Origin: Pseudomonas lutea
GTDB taxonomy: Bacteria; Pseudomonadota; Gammaproteobacteria; Pseudomonadales; Pseudomonadaceae
Direction of reading: 5' to 3'
Length of the DNA stretch: 64,000 nucleotides
Assembly (NCBI RefSeq): GCF_000759445.1
Contig: NZ_JRMB01000001.1
Span: 682,001 to 746,000, forward strand
Position 1 is the stretch's first letter, and each line of letters opens with the position of its first letter. A program made the translations under genes and the position numbers. Of this stretch, positions 16,918 through 27,021 are shown in pieces. Under the pieces are notes generated by a model, which did no database searches, was not told the origin of the DNA, and saw nothing but the letters and a program-made list of their open reading frames with translations.

Positions 16918-18504
16918 TCAGAACGCGACGCCCTGACTGCGCAGGTAATCGTCGTAAGTGCCGCTGAAGTCGGTCACGCCGCTTGGGCTCAGCTCGATGA
17001 TGCGCGTGGCCAGGGACGACACGAACTCGCGGTCGTGGCTGACGAAGATCAGCGTGCCCGGGTAGTTCTCCAGCGCCAGGTTCAACGCCTCGATCGACTC
17101 CATGTCCAGGTGGTTGGTCGGCTCGTCCATGATCAGCACGTTCGGCTTCTGCAGGATCAGCTTGCCGAACAGCATGCGGCCTTGCTCACCACCGGAGATG
17201 ACCTTGACCGACTTGAGGATCTCGTCGTTGGAGAACAGCATCCGGCCGAGGGTGCCGCGGATGACCTGCTCACCTTGCGTCCATTGCCCCATCCAGTCGA
17301 ACAGCGTGACATCGTCTTCGAAGTCGTGCGCGTGGTCCTGGGCGTAGTAACCCAGCTCTGCCGCGTCGGTCCACTTGATCGTGCCGGCGTCCGGGGTCAG
17401 TTCATTGACCAGCGTGCGCAGCAGGGTGGTTTTACCGATACCGTTCGGGCCGATGATCGCCACGCGCTCGCCCGCTTCAACCTGGAAGCTGAAGTTCTTG
17501 AACAGCGGCTTGCCGTCGAAGCCCTTGGCCATTTGGTCAATGATGACCGCCTGACGGTGCAGCTTCTTGTTCTGATCAAAGCGGATGAACGGGCTCACGC
17601 GGCTCGAAGGCTTGACCTCGGCCAGCTGGATCTTGTCGATCGCCTTGGCGCGGGAGGTGGCCTGCTTGGCTTTCGAGGCGTTAGCCGAGAAGCGGCTGAC
17701 GAACGATTGCAGCTCGGAGATCTGGGCTTTCTTCTTGGCGTTGTCCGACAGCAACTGCTCGCGGGACTGGGTCGCCACGGTCATGTATTCGTCGTAGTTG
17801 CCCGGGAACAGGCGCAGCTCGCCGTAATCCAGGTCAGCCATGTGGGTGCACACGCTGTTGAGGAAGTGACGGTCGTGAGAAATGATGATCATCAGGCTGG
17901 AGCGCTGGGTCAGCACGTTTTCCAGCCAGCGGATGGTGTTGATGTCCAGGTGGTTGGTCGGTTCGTCGAGCAACAGCACTTCAGGGTCGGAGAACAACGC
18001 CTGCGCCAGCAATACGCGCAGTTTCCAGCCTGGGGAAACCTCGCTCATCGGGCCAAAGTGCTGCTCGATGCCGATGCCCAGACCGAGCAACAGCTCGCCG
18101 GCACGGGACTCTGCCGTGTAGCCGTCCATCTCGGCGAATTCGGTTTCGAGTTCGGCAACGGCCATGCCGTCTTCTTCGGTCATCTCGGGCAGCGAGTAGA
18201 TACGATCGCGCTCGGCCTTGACCTTCCACAGCTCTTCGTGGCCCATGATCACGGTGTCGATCACCGTGAAATCTTCGTAGGCGAACTGGTCCTGGCGCAA
18301 CTTACCCAGACGCACGTTTGGCTCGAGCATGACCTGCCCGCCGGACGGCTCAAGATCCCCACCCAGGATTTTCATGAAGGTGGACTTGCCACAGCCATTG
18401 GCGCCGATGAGGCCGTAGCGATTGCCACCGCCGAATTTGACCGAAACGTTCTCGAACAGCGGTTTGGCGCCAAACTGCATGGTGATGTTAGCTGTGGAAA
18501 TCAA
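16918..18504 (-). CDS. ybiT: ABC-F ATPase YbiT
   Basis: A 528-residue soluble protein with two ABC domains and no membrane segments. Walker A motifs are [10 protein letters not shown] and [10 protein letters not shown]; Walker B motifs are [11 protein letters not shown] and [11 protein letters not shown]; both signatures ([30 protein letters not shown]) are present, with the first degenerate as is usual in ABC-F. A charged linker of about 80 residues joins them. ABC-F proteins bind the ribosomal E site and modulate translation. Length and sequence match YbiT. Confidence 0.93.
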   Translation of the reverse strand: MISTANITMQFGAKPLFENVSVKFGGGNRYGLIGANGCGKSTFMKILGGDLEPSGGQVMLEPNVRLGKLRQDQFAYEDFTVIDTVIMGHEELWKVKAERDRIYSLPEMTEEDGMAVAELETEFAEMDGYTAESRAGELLLGLGIGIEQHFGPMSEVSPGWKLRVLLAQALFSDPEVLLLDEPTNHLDINTIRWLENVLTQRSSLMIIISHDRHFLNSVCTHMADLDYGELRLFPGNYDEYMTVATQSREQLLSDNAKKKAQISELQSFVSRFSANASKAKQATSRAKAIDKIQLAEVKPSSRVSPFIRFDQNKKLHRQAVIIDQMAKGFDGKPLFKNFSFQVEAGERVAIIGPNGIGKTTLLRTLVNELTPDAGTIKWTDAAELGYYAQDHAHDFEDDVTLFDWMGQWTQGEQVIRGTLGRMLFSNDEILKSVKVISGGEQGRMLFGKLILQKPNVLIMDEPTNHLDMESIEALNLALENYPGTLIFVSHDREFVSSLATRIIELSPSGVTDFSGTYDDYLRSQGVAF

Positions 18505-18882
18505 TGACCTTACCTATCAATGGGTTGCGGGTTGCCGGATCTGGCCTTGGGCCAATCCTGAGGCACTTCAGAGTTTTTCAATTTGCCCCAATCGCCGCCG
18601 GAGCCGGGCCAGCGCGCATATGTCGAGAGCAGCATCTGGACTGAGTGTCCGAGCTGTTGGGCGATAAAGAGGGGAATTCATTCCAGACATTGCGCATAGT
18701 GTCGCATAAGTATGACGACAGTTGTACGGGGGGCGTTGCTCAAACCGCCTTGCCGGAGGGGCAATCCCGCTTCTTTGAGCCGCCCGTCGTCACCACTGTA
18801 TATCTGTCATCGAGCTCATTCGGGCTCGGCGGGTGCTTGCGCTGGCATCGCCGGTCTGTGGCCGGCGGTATGCTCAGGCGCG
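18505..18882. other. Gene-free stretch
   Basis: Between ybiT and the lipoprotein gene I see no coding frame with a ribosome site, no REP, and no conserved RNA. It must contain the ybiT promoter near its left end. Confidence 0.5.
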
Positions 18883-18905
18883 AAAAGCCCGCCATTTGGC
18901 GGGCC
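18883..18905 (-). terminator. Intrinsic terminator of the lipoprotein gene
   Basis: A GCCCGCC/GGCGGGC stem with an ATTT-type loop, followed on the minus strand by TTTT, 18 bp after the lipoprotein stop. Confidence 0.85.
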
Positions 18906-18922
18906 CCGACTGATGCTGTCTG

Positions 18923-19345
18923 TCAGTAGTACATGTCCTCAACTTTGCGCTTTTCCAGCGTGTAGGCTTTCAGGTCAATCTCATTGGACGAAAGCTTCGA
19001 ATCGAGCCGGTCCATGTCGCGCCGTTTCAGGCTGGCAACGTGGGCCTTGGACGCCTGATAGTTGATCGACTCGGCCGCATCGTAGCCACTGACCGGGTCC
19101 CAGAGGATGGAAACTGGCCATAGCAGCAGGTTGACGACGCCCCAACCGCAAGCGCGGCCGTAGAAGGACCCGCCGCCGGGCAGCAGCCCCAAGCCGGCCG
19201 CCAGGCCCGGACTTTTCTCTTGAACATCGAGGTGGTTGGCCCGATAGGCCGCCAGCTCTGACTCTTGAACCGAATTCAAGCCGGAGGCGCACCCGGCGGT
19301 CAAAGCCAGCAAAGCAGCGGCAGATAAATTGCGAAGAGCGTGCAT
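18923..19345 (-). CDS. Small lipoprotein
   Basis: A 140-residue protein with a lipobox: positively charged start, hydrophobic core, then LTAGC with Cys at residue 19. The mature part has a Gly-rich hydrophobic middle (GLAAGLGLLPGGGSFYGRACGWGVVNLLLWPVSILWDP) interpreted as one membrane-inserting segment, then a charged tail with many Lys/Asp. Position +2 after the Cys is Ala, so outer-membrane sorting is expected. Function unknown. It is a single-gene unit with its own terminator. Confidence 0.8.
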   Translation of the reverse strand: MHALRNLSAAALLALTAGCASGLNSVQESELAAYRANHLDVQEKSPGLAAGLGLLPGGGSFYGRACGWGVVNLLLWPVSILWDPVSGYDAAESINYQASKAHVASLKRRDMDRLDSKLSSNEIDLKAYTLEKRKVEDMYY

Positions 19346-19560
19346 CTGAATTCCCTATATCCATGATCCCCCAGCCGGTGCCCGGCTGAGCGGCCGCGGA
19401 TTCTACTCGGTCCGTCGCGTAGTGTGATGGCATTAGGCCTTTTTATTTTCGACGCGGGGCACAAAAGCCGGACGCCCACGCCGCGCGGGGCAGCCCGGCG
19501 ACGATGAACGTTTGAGCAAACGTCAATGCTCGCGCGCACTGCGCGCCGTCCACCACCGGA

Positions 19561-20091
19561 TCAGGCGTGCTCGACCACCGACTTGGGTTTATTCACCGTC
19601 GTATGATGGGAAAACACGATGCAGCCGATGAGGCGGGAAAACAGGCCGAGGGTTTCGACGAGGTCCGGGTCTTCGAAGGCGCTGGCCTTGGAGTCGAGCA
19701 GGCACAGCGCGCCGAACAACTGGCCGTCCGGGAGGGTGATCGGCACGCCGATGTAGCTCTCGATCGCATAGCGCTTCACCACAGGGCGGCCGGCGTAGCG
19801 GTCGCTCTGGCTGATGCTGGGGATGATCAGCGCCTGTGGATTTTGGCGCAGCTCGTTGCAAAGCGTCGTTTCCAGTTCGAGCACTTCGCCTTCCTCTATG
19901 CCGATGTGGATCTCGTCATAGACCGCACACGCAACCCATTGCGATTCAGTGAACTTGGCGATGCCGGCAAAGCGCATACCGGTCAGTCGCGTCACCAGCT
20001 TGAGGATGTTGGTGGTTGCTTCAACTTCGGCGATGGCCGAACGCTCGGCAATGGTCAGCAAATCCGGGCAGAGCAAGGAATCCAAAGCCAT
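19561..20091 (-). CDS. GAF-domain protein
   Basis: A 176-residue cytoplasmic protein that is essentially one GAF domain (about 20-165): TNILKLVTRLTGMRFAGIAKF, the YIGVPITLPDGQLFGALCLLD strand block and a final helix. GAF domains bind small ligands or serve in signalling. I chose the ATG at 20091 because a GGAG lies 5-8 bases upstream of it; upstream in-frame starts lack a ribosome site. No output domain is fused. It follows the chemoreceptor gene at 20237 on the same strand, 145 bp apart, and may act with it. Confidence 0.8.
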   Translation of the reverse strand: MALDSLLCPDLLTIAERSAIAEVEATTNILKLVTRLTGMRFAGIAKFTESQWVACAVYDEIHIGIEEGEVLELETTLCNELRQNPQALIIPSISQSDRYAGRPVVKRYAIESYIGVPITLPDGQLFGALCLLDSKASAFEDPDLVETLGLFSRLIGCIVFSHHTTVNKPKSVVEHA

Positions 20092-20236
20092 TGTCGGCTC
20101 CATGTCAATGTGGGGTGGCGGCCGGGCGGGGCCACACATGACGCGCAGATTAGCATTTTGTAGGGCGAGCGTATCTGCCGCTCGGCACGGTGCGACCATT
20201 TGCCATGGCAGGCCCGGTTGAAACCGGGCGGGGCAT

Positions 20237-21547
20237 TTAGAGTTGGTGGGTAAAGCGCTGCACCGCACCGACCACTTGGCGCGCGCCTTCCTGGATCTCG
20301 ACGATCACGCTGCCGGCCTGGTTGGCCAGCGACAGGCCTTGCTCCGCCTGGCTGCGCGTGCTGCCCATGTCCCTGACCACATCATCCACCAGCTTCTGGT
20401 TTTGCTGCACGACCGCAACGATCTCCTCGGTTGCGGTGCTGGTGCGCCCGGCAAGCTGACGGACCTCGTCGGCGACCACCGCAAAGCCACGGCCTTGCTC
20501 GCCGGCTCGCGCGGCTTCGATGGCGGCGTTGAGTGCCAGCAGGTTGGTTTGCTGAGCGATGCCGCCGATCGTCTGCACGATGGTGCTGATCAGCAGTGAC
20601 TGTTTGCCCAGTGCCTCCATGCCATGGGAGGCGGAGAGCATCTGGTCGGCAATGCCGTTCATGGTTTCCACAGTATCGTTGATGACCGCCGCCCCGCGCT
20701 GCGCCGAGACGTCGGTGCGCTGGGAGATCTCGAACGCTGTCCCGGCCGCGACGTTGATTTCGGCTTCGCGCCGAACCTGATCGGTGATCACCGTTGCGAA
20801 CTTGACCACTTTGTACAACTCGCCCTGGGTGTCATGCACCGGGTTGTAGGTTGCTTCCAGCCATACCTCTTCGCCGCGGCTGTTGATGCGCTTGAAGCGG
20901 TCAGCGACGAACTCGCCGTTGTTCAGGCGTTTCCAGAAGGCGCGGTATTCTTCGGTGGCTGCAAATTTCGGGTCGCAGAACAGGCTGTGATGTTTGCCGA
21001 CGATCTGCTCGGTGCTGTAGCCCATTTCCTTGAGAAACGACTGGTTGGCCTTGAGCACGTGACCGCTGAGGTCAAACTCGATGACGGCGGTGGAACGCAG
21101 CAGTGCGTTGATGAATGACTCGTTCTCCCGGGCCTTGTTGATTTCCTGGGTGACATTGGTGGCCAGGCACTTCAACGCGATCAGGCGGCCTTGTTCGTCC
21201 TTGAACGGCGACCAGGTCGCGCGGATCCAGATCAGGGAACCATTCTTGCTGATGAACCGATAGTTGTCGGTCACTGCGGTGCCGTTGGCCGCCGCTGCTT
21301 TGAAGTCGCGGAAGCAAGGCATGGTCGCCACATAGGTCGGCACGAACGACGCCATGGGCTTGCCGATCAGTTCATCTGCCGAATAGCCGATCGCGGCGCA
21401 GAATTTCGCGTTCGCATCCGAGATACGTAGTTCTGAATCCACGCTCAGCGAGAGCATTTCATTCATCAAAGCATCATGGAAATGCTTGAGCGTGATGAGC
21501 TCTGCGCTAAGGGTGGACACTTGCTTTTTGATCCGGGAATTAAACAT
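20237..21547 (-). CDS. Cytoplasmic PAS-PAS methyl-accepting chemotaxis protein, BdlA-like
   Basis: A 436-residue soluble chemoreceptor without membrane segments. Two PAS domains (about 20-130 and 140-255, the second with a PAC-like [15 protein letters not shown]) precede a signalling domain with the conserved hairpin tip [37 protein letters not shown]. This is the BdlA/Aer-like layout; BdlA controls biofilm dispersal in P. aeruginosa. The C-terminal helix is shorter than in full transmembrane MCPs. Ligand/redox input is not known from sequence. Confidence 0.9.
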   Translation of the reverse strand: MFNSRIKKQVSTLSAELITLKHFHDALMNEMLSLSVDSELRISDANAKFCAAIGYSADELIGKPMASFVPTYVATMPCFRDFKAAAANGTAVTDNYRFISKNGSLIWIRATWSPFKDEQGRLIALKCLATNVTQEINKARENESFINALLRSTAVIEFDLSGHVLKANQSFLKEMGYSTEQIVGKHHSLFCDPKFAATEEYRAFWKRLNNGEFVADRFKRINSRGEEVWLEATYNPVHDTQGELYKVVKFATVITDQVRREAEINVAAGTAFEISQRTDVSAQRGAAVINDTVETMNGIADQMLSASHGMEALGKQSLLISTIVQTIGGIAQQTNLLALNAAIEAARAGEQGRGFAVVADEVRQLAGRTSTATEEIVAVVQQNQKLVDDVVRDMGSTRSQAEQGLSLANQAGSVIVEIQEGARQVVGAVQRFTHQL

Positions 21548-21674
21548 CTGCTGCTCCGTGAATAGGCTCCATCCCCTGATGTCGGCGTTTGGATCCCGAA
21601 ATTAAGTCCGATCGTCTGAATTTTTTATAGACAAGCTGGGGCAGGAGGGAGGCGAATCGAGGAATTGCGGACAA

Positions 21675-21705
21675 GAAAAAGCCCGCGATGGGGGGTGCGG
21701 GCTTA
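21675..21705 (-). terminator. Intrinsic terminator of the NUDIX gene
   Basis: On the minus strand AAGCCCGC/GCGGGCTT forms an 8-bp stem around a C-rich loop, followed by TTTTTCTTG. It lies about 75 bp after the NUDIX stop. Confidence 0.85.
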
Positions 21706-21779
21706 AAGTCAGTCTTGGAGGAGCAAATGAAGAGTACCGCCCTCAATGTGAAAAACCTGTGAACACATCTCAACAACGC

Positions 21780-22148
21780 TTAGTAAATAGCATCGCTCAA
21801 AAATGCCTTCACGATGGACTTCGCTGAAGGGCTGACTTTCTGATCGCCCAGCTCCTTGGTCGTGAACCATTTACAGTCAGCGATCTCATTGTGGGGTGCC
21901 GGGGTTGCGATCATCGTCACCGACACTTCAAAGACGTGATGCAGCACCGCGCCACCCTCGAAGCGGGTCACGTAGGCCAGGTCTTCCAGGATAAGCCCGG
22001 TTTCCTCCCGCAGCTCGCGCGCGGCGGCCTGTGCCGGCGATTCGTCGGCCTCGACCTTGCCGCCCGGCAGCGTCCAGCGTGCTTTGGGTTTGCGCACATA
22101 GAGAATCCGGTTGTCCCGGCGGCAAATCACTGTGGCTCGTTCTTTCAT
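21780..22148 (-). CDS. NUDIX hydrolase
   Basis: A 122-residue hydrolase of nucleoside-diphosphate-X compounds. The Nudix box is intact: GGKVEADESPAQAAARELREETGL (Gx5Ex7REUxEEXGU). The start at 22148 (MKERATVICRR) is eight bases after a GGAG; an in-frame ATG two codons upstream is too close to it. The gene is monocistronic. Substrate cannot be told from sequence; MutT-like house cleaning and NADH/ADP-ribose types are all possible. Confidence 0.88.
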   Translation of the reverse strand: MKERATVICRRDNRILYVRKPKARWTLPGGKVEADESPAQAAARELREETGLILEDLAYVTRFEGGAVLHHVFEVSVTMIATPAPHNEIADCKWFTTKELGDQKVSPSAKSIVKAFLSDAIY

Positions 22149-22595
22149 TGGCATTTCTCCACCGCTCAACCCCGTAAAGACTCCGGCTATCCCTGCGCGT
22201 TCACGTGGTTGTCATAAAAGCTTCATAAACCATTGGAAGCACTAACGGTGCCAATGTTCCGTTGACTCTTATGAATCGGCCGATGTTCAGAAAATCGTAG
22301 CTGCTTGTGGTCTTTTCCGATCGTTTCCACCTGCCATCGGCATTGAAGGTGATGGGCGGTAGAGGATGCTGCTGCTTCATGCGCGTTATTGGCGCGCACC
22401 GCACATTCGTGGGGCCTGAGTGTGGGGCGATGTGGCCATCCGTAGCGGCCAATTCGGCGCATGTCCATCCGTATCGAGACCAACTGACTGCCGGGAGAGC
22501 GCAAATAGTTGAAACGCTTGCAGTTCTTCACGCTTCTTTCCGCGCCTGGGTCTGTGGCACACTTTCTGCTGTCTATTCCGTTGTGGCAAACAGCG
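22149..22595. other. Intergenic, promoters only
   Basis: Between the divergent NUDIX gene and the ABC operon I see no supported gene. A short minus-strand frame (22201-22452) has no ribosome site or recognisable motif. The right end must hold the ABC operon promoter, just before the palindrome at 22596. Confidence 0.45.
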
Positions 22596-22611
22596 TTCCG
22601 CTATAGCGGAA
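22596..22611. promoter_or_regulatory. Perfect 16-bp palindrome, IclR-type operator of the ABC/glucosaminate operon
   Basis: TTCCGCTATAGCGGAA is a perfect palindrome 27 bp upstream of the binding-protein ATG. The TTCCGC...GCGGAA form matches operators of IclR-family regulators. An IclR gene (26203-26967) is encoded in the same cluster, so it is the likely binder. Confidence 0.65.
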
Positions 22612-22637
22612 TTAACATGACGGTTGGAGGTTCTCTC

Positions 22638-23486
22638 ATGCGGCGCGGATTCCTTTCTATGAAAGCTTGTGCACTGGCCCTGATGACAGCAGCGACGTTC
22701 GCGACGACGGCCTTCGCTGCCGACAGCAAGCTCGACAGCGTCTTGCAGCGCGGTCATTTGATCGTCGGGACAGGAAGCACCAATGCTCCCTGGCACTTCC
22801 AGGGGGCGGACGGCAAGCTGCAGGGCTTTGATATCGACATCGCGCGCATGGTCGCCAAAGGGCTGTTCAACGACCCGAGTAAAGTCGAGTTCGTGGTGCA
22901 GTCGTCCGACGCACGGATACCGAACCTTCTGACCGACAAGGTGGACATGAGCTGCCAGTTCATCACCGTCACCGCCAGCCGCGCGCAGCAGGTGGCTTTC
23001 ACCTTGCCGTATTACCGCGAAGGCGTCGCACTGCTGTTGCCGACCAACAGCAAGTACAAGGAGATCGACGATCTCAAGGGCGCAGGGGACGGCGTCACGG
23101 TTGCCGTGCTGCAAAACGTCTACGCCGAGGAATTGGTGCACCAGGCGCTGCCCAAGGCCAAGGTCGATCAATACGACAGCGTCGATCTGATGTACCAGGC
23201 CATCAATTCCGGTCGCGCTGATGCCGCCGCCACCGATCAGTCTTCGGTCAAGTACCTGATGGTGCAGAACCCCGGTCGCTATCGCTCGCCGTCGTTTGCC
23301 TGGAGCCCGCAAACCTACGCCTGCGCCGTCAAGCGTGGCGATCAGGACTGGCTGAACTTCGTCAACACCGCACTGCATGAAGCCATGACGGGTGTGGAAT
23401 TTCCGGCCTACGCCGAGTCGTTCAAGAAGTGGTTCGGCGTGGATCTGCCGACCCCTGCGATCGGCTTTCCGATGGAATACAAATAA
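22638..23486 (+). CDS. Periplasmic amino-acid-type ABC binding protein, proposed D-glucosaminate carrier
   Basis: A 282-residue SBP_bac_3 (family 3) protein. Start chosen at the ATG with GGAGG eight bases upstream; it gives a signal peptide (MRRGFLSMKACALALMTAA through TAFA, cut before ADS). The body has the family blocks LIVGTGSTNAPWHF, LQGFDIDIARMVAKGL, DMSCQFITVTASRAQQV and VAVLQNVYAEE. Such proteins bind polar amino acids; the downstream PLP lyase and KDG kinase favour D-glucosaminate. I recall that a similar cluster in fluorescent pseudomonads has been tied to D-glucosamine use in mutant fitness work. Confidence 0.85.
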   Translation: MRRGFLSMKACALALMTAATFATTAFAADSKLDSVLQRGHLIVGTGSTNAPWHFQGADGKLQGFDIDIARMVAKGLFNDPSKVEFVVQSSDARIPNLLTDKVDMSCQFITVTASRAQQVAFTLPYYREGVALLLPTNSKYKEIDDLKGAGDGVTVAVLQNVYAEELVHQALPKAKVDQYDSVDLMYQAINSGRADAAATDQSSVKYLMVQNPGRYRSPSFAWSPQTYACAVKRGDQDWLNFVNTALHEAMTGVEFPAYAESFKKWFGVDLPTPAIGFPMEYK

Positions 23487-23561
23487 CGCGGCGCGGCTTA
23501 CATGACTTTCTGAAGGGGTAGGGATGGCCGTGTTGCCGTCCCGTCCCAGGACTTGCTGACC

Positions 23562-24224
23562 ATGAATTATCAGCTGAATTTTGCCGCCGTCTGGCGGGAT
23601 TTCCCCAGTTTGCTCGCGGGGCTGGGGCTCGGCCTTGAGCTGGCCCTGATCTCGATTGCCATCGGTTGCGTGATCGGCATGATGGCGGCGTTCGCCATGC
23701 TTTCACGGTACCGCGCATTGCGGGTGGTAGCGTCCATATACGTAACGGTGGTGCGCAATACGCCCATCCTGGTGCTGATCCTGTTGATCTACTTCGCCTT
23801 GCCGGGGATGGGCATTCGTCTGGACAAGATCCCGTCGTTTATTGTGACGCTGTCACTGTATGCCGGCGCTTACCTGACCGAAGTGTTTCGTGCAGGCCTG
23901 CTGAGCATCCACAAGGGCCAGCGCGAGGCCGGGCTGGCGATCGGCCTTGGCGAGTGGCAGGTGCGTGCTTACATCGTGGTGCCGGTGATGCTGCGCAACG
24001 TGTTGCCGGCGCTGTCCAATAATTTCATTTCCTTGTTCAAGGACACGTCCCTGGCCGCCGCGATTGCCGTGCCGGAACTGACCTATTACGCGCGCAAGAT
24101 CAACGTCGAGAGCTACCGGGTGATAGAAACCTGGCTGGTGACCACGGCGCTGTACGTCGCGGCCTGTTACCTCATTGCCATGCTGCTGCGCTACCTCGAA
24201 CAGCGCCTGGCGATTCGCCGCTAG
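23562..24224 (+). CDS. Amino-acid-type ABC permease 1
   Basis: A 220-residue HisM/GlnP-type inner-membrane permease with about five helices and the EAA coupling motif (REAGLAIGLGEWQVRAYIVVP). It starts at the ATG at 23562; an in-frame TTG three codons upstream is less likely. It follows the binding-protein gene by 75 bp and precedes permease 2 by 12 bp. The two permeases should form a heterodimer with the ATPase at 24896. Confidence 0.9.
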   Translation: MNYQLNFAAVWRDFPSLLAGLGLGLELALISIAIGCVIGMMAAFAMLSRYRALRVVASIYVTVVRNTPILVLILLIYFALPGMGIRLDKIPSFIVTLSLYAGAYLTEVFRAGLLSIHKGQREAGLAIGLGEWQVRAYIVVPVMLRNVLPALSNNFISLFKDTSLAAAIAVPELTYYARKINVESYRVIETWLVTTALYVAACYLIAMLLRYLEQRLAIRR

Positions 24225-24236
24225 GAGGCCCTGACC

Positions 24237-24899
24237 ATGTATGAACAACCTGGTTGGTTGCAGGAGTTGTGGGTTGCCCGAGAAACGTTGTGGGCAGGGT
24301 TTTTGACCAGCGTGCAGTGCGCGGGGCTGGCGATTGTCTTCGGCACGGTGATCGGTGTGTTTGCCGGGCTGGTGCTGACCTACGGTAAATGGTGGGCGCG
24401 CCTGCCGTTTCGGGCCTATGTCGATCTGATACGCGGCACCCCGGTGTTCGTCCTCGTGCTGGCCTGCTTTTATATGGCACCGGCGCTGGGCTGGCAGATC
24501 GGCGCGTTTCAGGCCGGCGCCCTGGGGCTGACGCTGTTCTGCGGCTCTCACGTCGCTGAAATCGTGCGTGGCGCTCTTCAGGCGATACCGCGCGGGCAGC
24601 TGGAAGCTGGCAAAGCCATAGGCCTGACGTTTCCCCAGTCCCTCGGTTACGTGCTGCTGCCTCAGGCCTTGCGGCAGATATTGCCGACCTGGGTCAATTC
24701 GTCCACCGAGATCGTCAAGGCCTCCACGCTGCTGTCGGTCATCGGCGTTGCCGAACTGCTGCTCAGCACGCAGCAGGTGATTGCGCGCAATTTCATGACC
24801 CTGGAGTTTTACCTGTTCGCCGGCTTTCTTTTCTTCGTCATTAACTACGCCATCGAGCTTCTTGGGCGGCAAATCGAAAAACGGGTGGCCTTGCCATGA
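24237..24899 (+). CDS. Amino-acid-type ABC permease 2
   Basis: A 220-residue paralogue of the preceding permease with its own EAA loop ([22 protein letters not shown]). [12 protein letters not shown] replaces the usual TPxLVQL segment typical of the other half. Its TGA overlaps the ATPase ATG (ATGA), so translation is coupled. It is the second membrane subunit of the importer. Confidence 0.9.
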   Translation: MYEQPGWLQELWVARETLWAGFLTSVQCAGLAIVFGTVIGVFAGLVLTYGKWWARLPFRAYVDLIRGTPVFVLVLACFYMAPALGWQIGAFQAGALGLTLFCGSHVAEIVRGALQAIPRGQLEAGKAIGLTFPQSLGYVLLPQALRQILPTWVNSSTEIVKASTLLSVIGVAELLLSTQQVIARNFMTLEFYLFAGFLFFVINYAIELLGRQIEKRVALP

Positions 24900-25687
24900 C
24901 ACAGACTCAAACCGCGACTGCCGCCCCGGCTCTGTTGAGCATCGAAGGGCTGCAAAAATCCTACGGCCCGGTCGAAGTGCTCAAGGGCGTCGACCTGAAG
25001 ATGAACAAGGGCAACGTGGTGACGCTGATCGGCTCCAGCGGCTCCGGCAAGACCACGCTGCTGCGTTGCGTCAATCTGCTCGAAGAGTTTCAGGGTGGGC
25101 ACATTCGCCTGGAAGGCCAGGACATCGGTTACAGCGACGTCAGCGGAAAACGCGTGCGCCATCCCGAGAAGCTCATCGCGCAGCACCGGGCGATGACGGG
25201 CATGGCGTTCCAGCAGTTCAATCTGTTCCCGCACCTCACCGCCCTGCAAAACGTCACCCTCGGCTTGCTCAAGGTCAAGAAGCTGCCCAAGGACCAAGCG
25301 GTCGCCCTGGCGGAAAAGTGGCTGGAGCGCGTCGGCCTGCTGGAGCGTCGCAATCACTTTCCGGGGCAACTGTCGGGTGGCCAGCAGCAACGCGTGGCGA
25401 TTGCCCGCGCCATTGCGATGAACCCCAGCCTGATGCTCTTCGATGAGGTGACCTCGGCGCTCGACCCGGAACTGGTGGGCGAGGTGCTCAGCGTCATCAA
25501 GGGCCTGGCGGAAGAGGGCATGACCATGTTGCTGGTGACCCACGAAATGCGCTTTGCCTACGAGGTGTCTGATCAGATCGTCTTCATGAACCAGGGGCGC
25601 ATTGAAGAGCAGGGCCCGCCCAAGGCACTGTTTGAACAACCCAAGTCAGCCCGATTGGCTGAATTCCTCAAGAACATTCGTTTTTAA
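24896..25687 (+). CDS. Amino-acid-type ABC ATPase
   Basis: A 263-residue HisP/GlnQ-type ATPase: Walker [12 protein letters not shown], signature [15 protein letters not shown], Walker [15 protein letters not shown], switch His LVTHEM. It energises the permease pair. It ends 24 bp before the RidA gene, which has its own AGGAG. All four transporter genes and ridA run in one direction as one likely operon. Confidence 0.92.
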   Translation: MTQTQTATAAPALLSIEGLQKSYGPVEVLKGVDLKMNKGNVVTLIGSSGSGKTTLLRCVNLLEEFQGGHIRLEGQDIGYSDVSGKRVRHPEKLIAQHRAMTGMAFQQFNLFPHLTALQNVTLGLLKVKKLPKDQAVALAEKWLERVGLLERRNHFPGQLSGGQQQRVAIARAIAMNPSLMLFDEVTSALDPELVGEVLSVIKGLAEEGMTMLLVTHEMRFAYEVSDQIVFMNQGRIEEQGPPKALFEQPKSARLAEFLKNIRF

Positions 25688-25711
25688 AACGCTCAATCAA
25701 AGGAGATTTTC

Positions 25712-26098
25712 ATGAGCATTACTCGTTACGGTGCAGGCAGTACCGCAGGTGGCGGCCAGCCACGCCCATTCGCACGCGCCGTCGAAGCCGATGGCTGGCT
25801 GCACGTGTCCGGTCAGGTGCCGGCTGAAAACGGTGAGATCATCAACGGCGGGATCGTCGAGCAGACCCATAAAACCATGCAAAACCTGGTGGCGATTCTG
25901 ACTGAAGCCGGGTACGGCCTCGAAGACGTCGTGCGGGTCGGCGTATGGCTGGAAGACCCGCGGGATTTCTGGAGCTTCAACAAGGTGTTTGGCGAGTACT
26001 TCTCCCCGGAACACGCGCCTGCCCGCGCCTGCGTACAGGCGAGCATGATGGTGGATTGCAAAGTCGAGATCGATTGCATTGCCTACAAGAAGAAGTAG
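25712..26098 (+). CDS. RidA/YjgF-family enamine/imine deaminase
   Basis: A 128-residue Rid protein. The N-terminal TRYGAGSTAGGGQPRPFARAV, the GGIVEQTHKTMQNLVAILTEAGYG helix and the C-terminal CVQASMMVDCKVEIDCIAY block fit the family; the usual conserved Arg near the C terminus is represented as PARACVQ. Rid proteins hydrolyse 2-aminoacrylate-like enamines made by PLP dehydratases. Its place between the importer and the PLP enzyme fits clearing the enamine made when glucosaminate or a D-amino acid is deaminated. Confidence 0.85.
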   Translation: MSITRYGAGSTAGGGQPRPFARAVEADGWLHVSGQVPAENGEIINGGIVEQTHKTMQNLVAILTEAGYGLEDVVRVGVWLEDPRDFWSFNKVFGEYFSPEHAPARACVQASMMVDCKVEIDCIAYKKK

Positions 26099-26103
26099 GG
26101 AGC

Positions 26104-26180
26104 AGCGGCAAGCTTTAAGCTGCAAGTCGGCAGAGCGCTGATGCAACACGTGCCGCTTGAAACTTGCAGCTTGAAACTTT
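26104..26180. repeat. Imperfect inverted repeat of heptamer type
   Basis: Left arm gcggcaagctttaagctgca is mirrored by gcagcttgaaactt-type sequence on the right, built from degenerate 7-bp GCTTGAA units of the kind also seen at 1264-1302. It lies between ridA and the IclR gene. It could form a hairpin that separates their transcription. Confidence 0.5.
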
Positions 26181-26202
26181 CTTCTAGCCTGGAGCTGGTC
26201 CA

Positions 26203-26967
26203 ATGACCGAAGACACCATCAAACGCCGGGCGCGAGGTTTGGACCGGGCGTTCGATATTCTCGATTTTCTCAAGGAGACCGGTACGCCGCTTCGGCCCAA
26301 CGAGATCGCCAGTGGCATCGGCAGCCCCAAGTCGACGGTGTATGAACTGGTGAGCTCGCTGCTGGAGCGGCGCATTTTGGAGACGGTCGGCAAAGACGGC
26401 CACGTGTACCTGGGGCGGCAGCTGTACTTCCTGGGTCAGGCGCATTTGCGCCACTTCGATTTCACCCGCGAGGCCGAAGTCAGCCTGGGTGAGATCGTCG
26501 AGCAGACCCGGGAAACCGCACAGATGTGCCTGCTCAACGGGCGCAAGTACACCGTCGCGCTGATGAAAGAGGGCGCGCGGCATTTTCGTATTTCCTCGGA
26601 TATCGGCGAAGACGCGCCGATTCCGTGGACCGCATCCGGGCGCCTGCTGCTCGGGCACCTGTCGGATCAGGCCATCATTGACCTGATCGACGACGAAGAC
26701 TTCATTCTTCCGGATGGCAAGCGCCTGCCGGTCGAGACGTTTCTGGCCGAGATCCGCCAGGCCCACCAGGACGGCTTTTTTTCCTTCGACAGCATTGCCG
26801 ACACCTTCACCCATTGCTTCGCCGCGCCGGTGCGCGACAAGCAGGGCATCTGCATTGCCACCTTGTGCATCGTCGCGCCGCGTGCCGACGCCACCGCGCA
26901 CTATGCGCATTACCGACAGGTGCTGATCGACAGCGCCAACGGCCTGGCCCGGCGGGTCATCGAATAG
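26203..26967 (+). CDS. IclR-family transcriptional regulator
   Basis: A 254-residue regulator. Residues about 8-70 are the IclR winged helix (ALDRAFDILDFLKETGTPLR then GIGSPKSTVYELVSSLLE) and about 80-250 the GAF-like effector domain (RETAQMCLLNGRKYTVALMK, SSDIGEDAPIPWTASGRLLLG, SADATAHYAHYRQVL type). It sits in the middle of the gene set it probably controls, and a perfect IclR-type palindrome precedes the first gene. It is the likely repressor that senses the glucosaminate pathway substrate. Confidence 0.9.
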   Translation: MTEDTIKRRARGLDRAFDILDFLKETGTPLRPNEIASGIGSPKSTVYELVSSLLERRILETVGKDGHVYLGRQLYFLGQAHLRHFDFTREAEVSLGEIVEQTRETAQMCLLNGRKYTVALMKEGARHFRISSDIGEDAPIPWTASGRLLLGHLSDQAIIDLIDDEDFILPDGKRLPVETFLAEIRQAHQDGFFSFDSIADTFTHCFAAPVRDKQGICIATLCIVAPRADATAHYAHYRQVLIDSANGLARRVIE

Positions 26968-27021
26968 CGTCGTCGATAGCGACGCATGACCCACACGAAC
27001 ACCAACATCAGGAGAACAGAC

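Noticed and set aside
17035..18507. Long plus-strand frame opposite ybiT
   Set aside because: Antisense shadow of a fully recognisable ABC-F gene; no motifs of its own.
22201..22452. Minus-strand 83-codon frame before the ABC operon
   Set aside because: No ribosome site, no recognisable motif, and it overlaps the expected promoter region.
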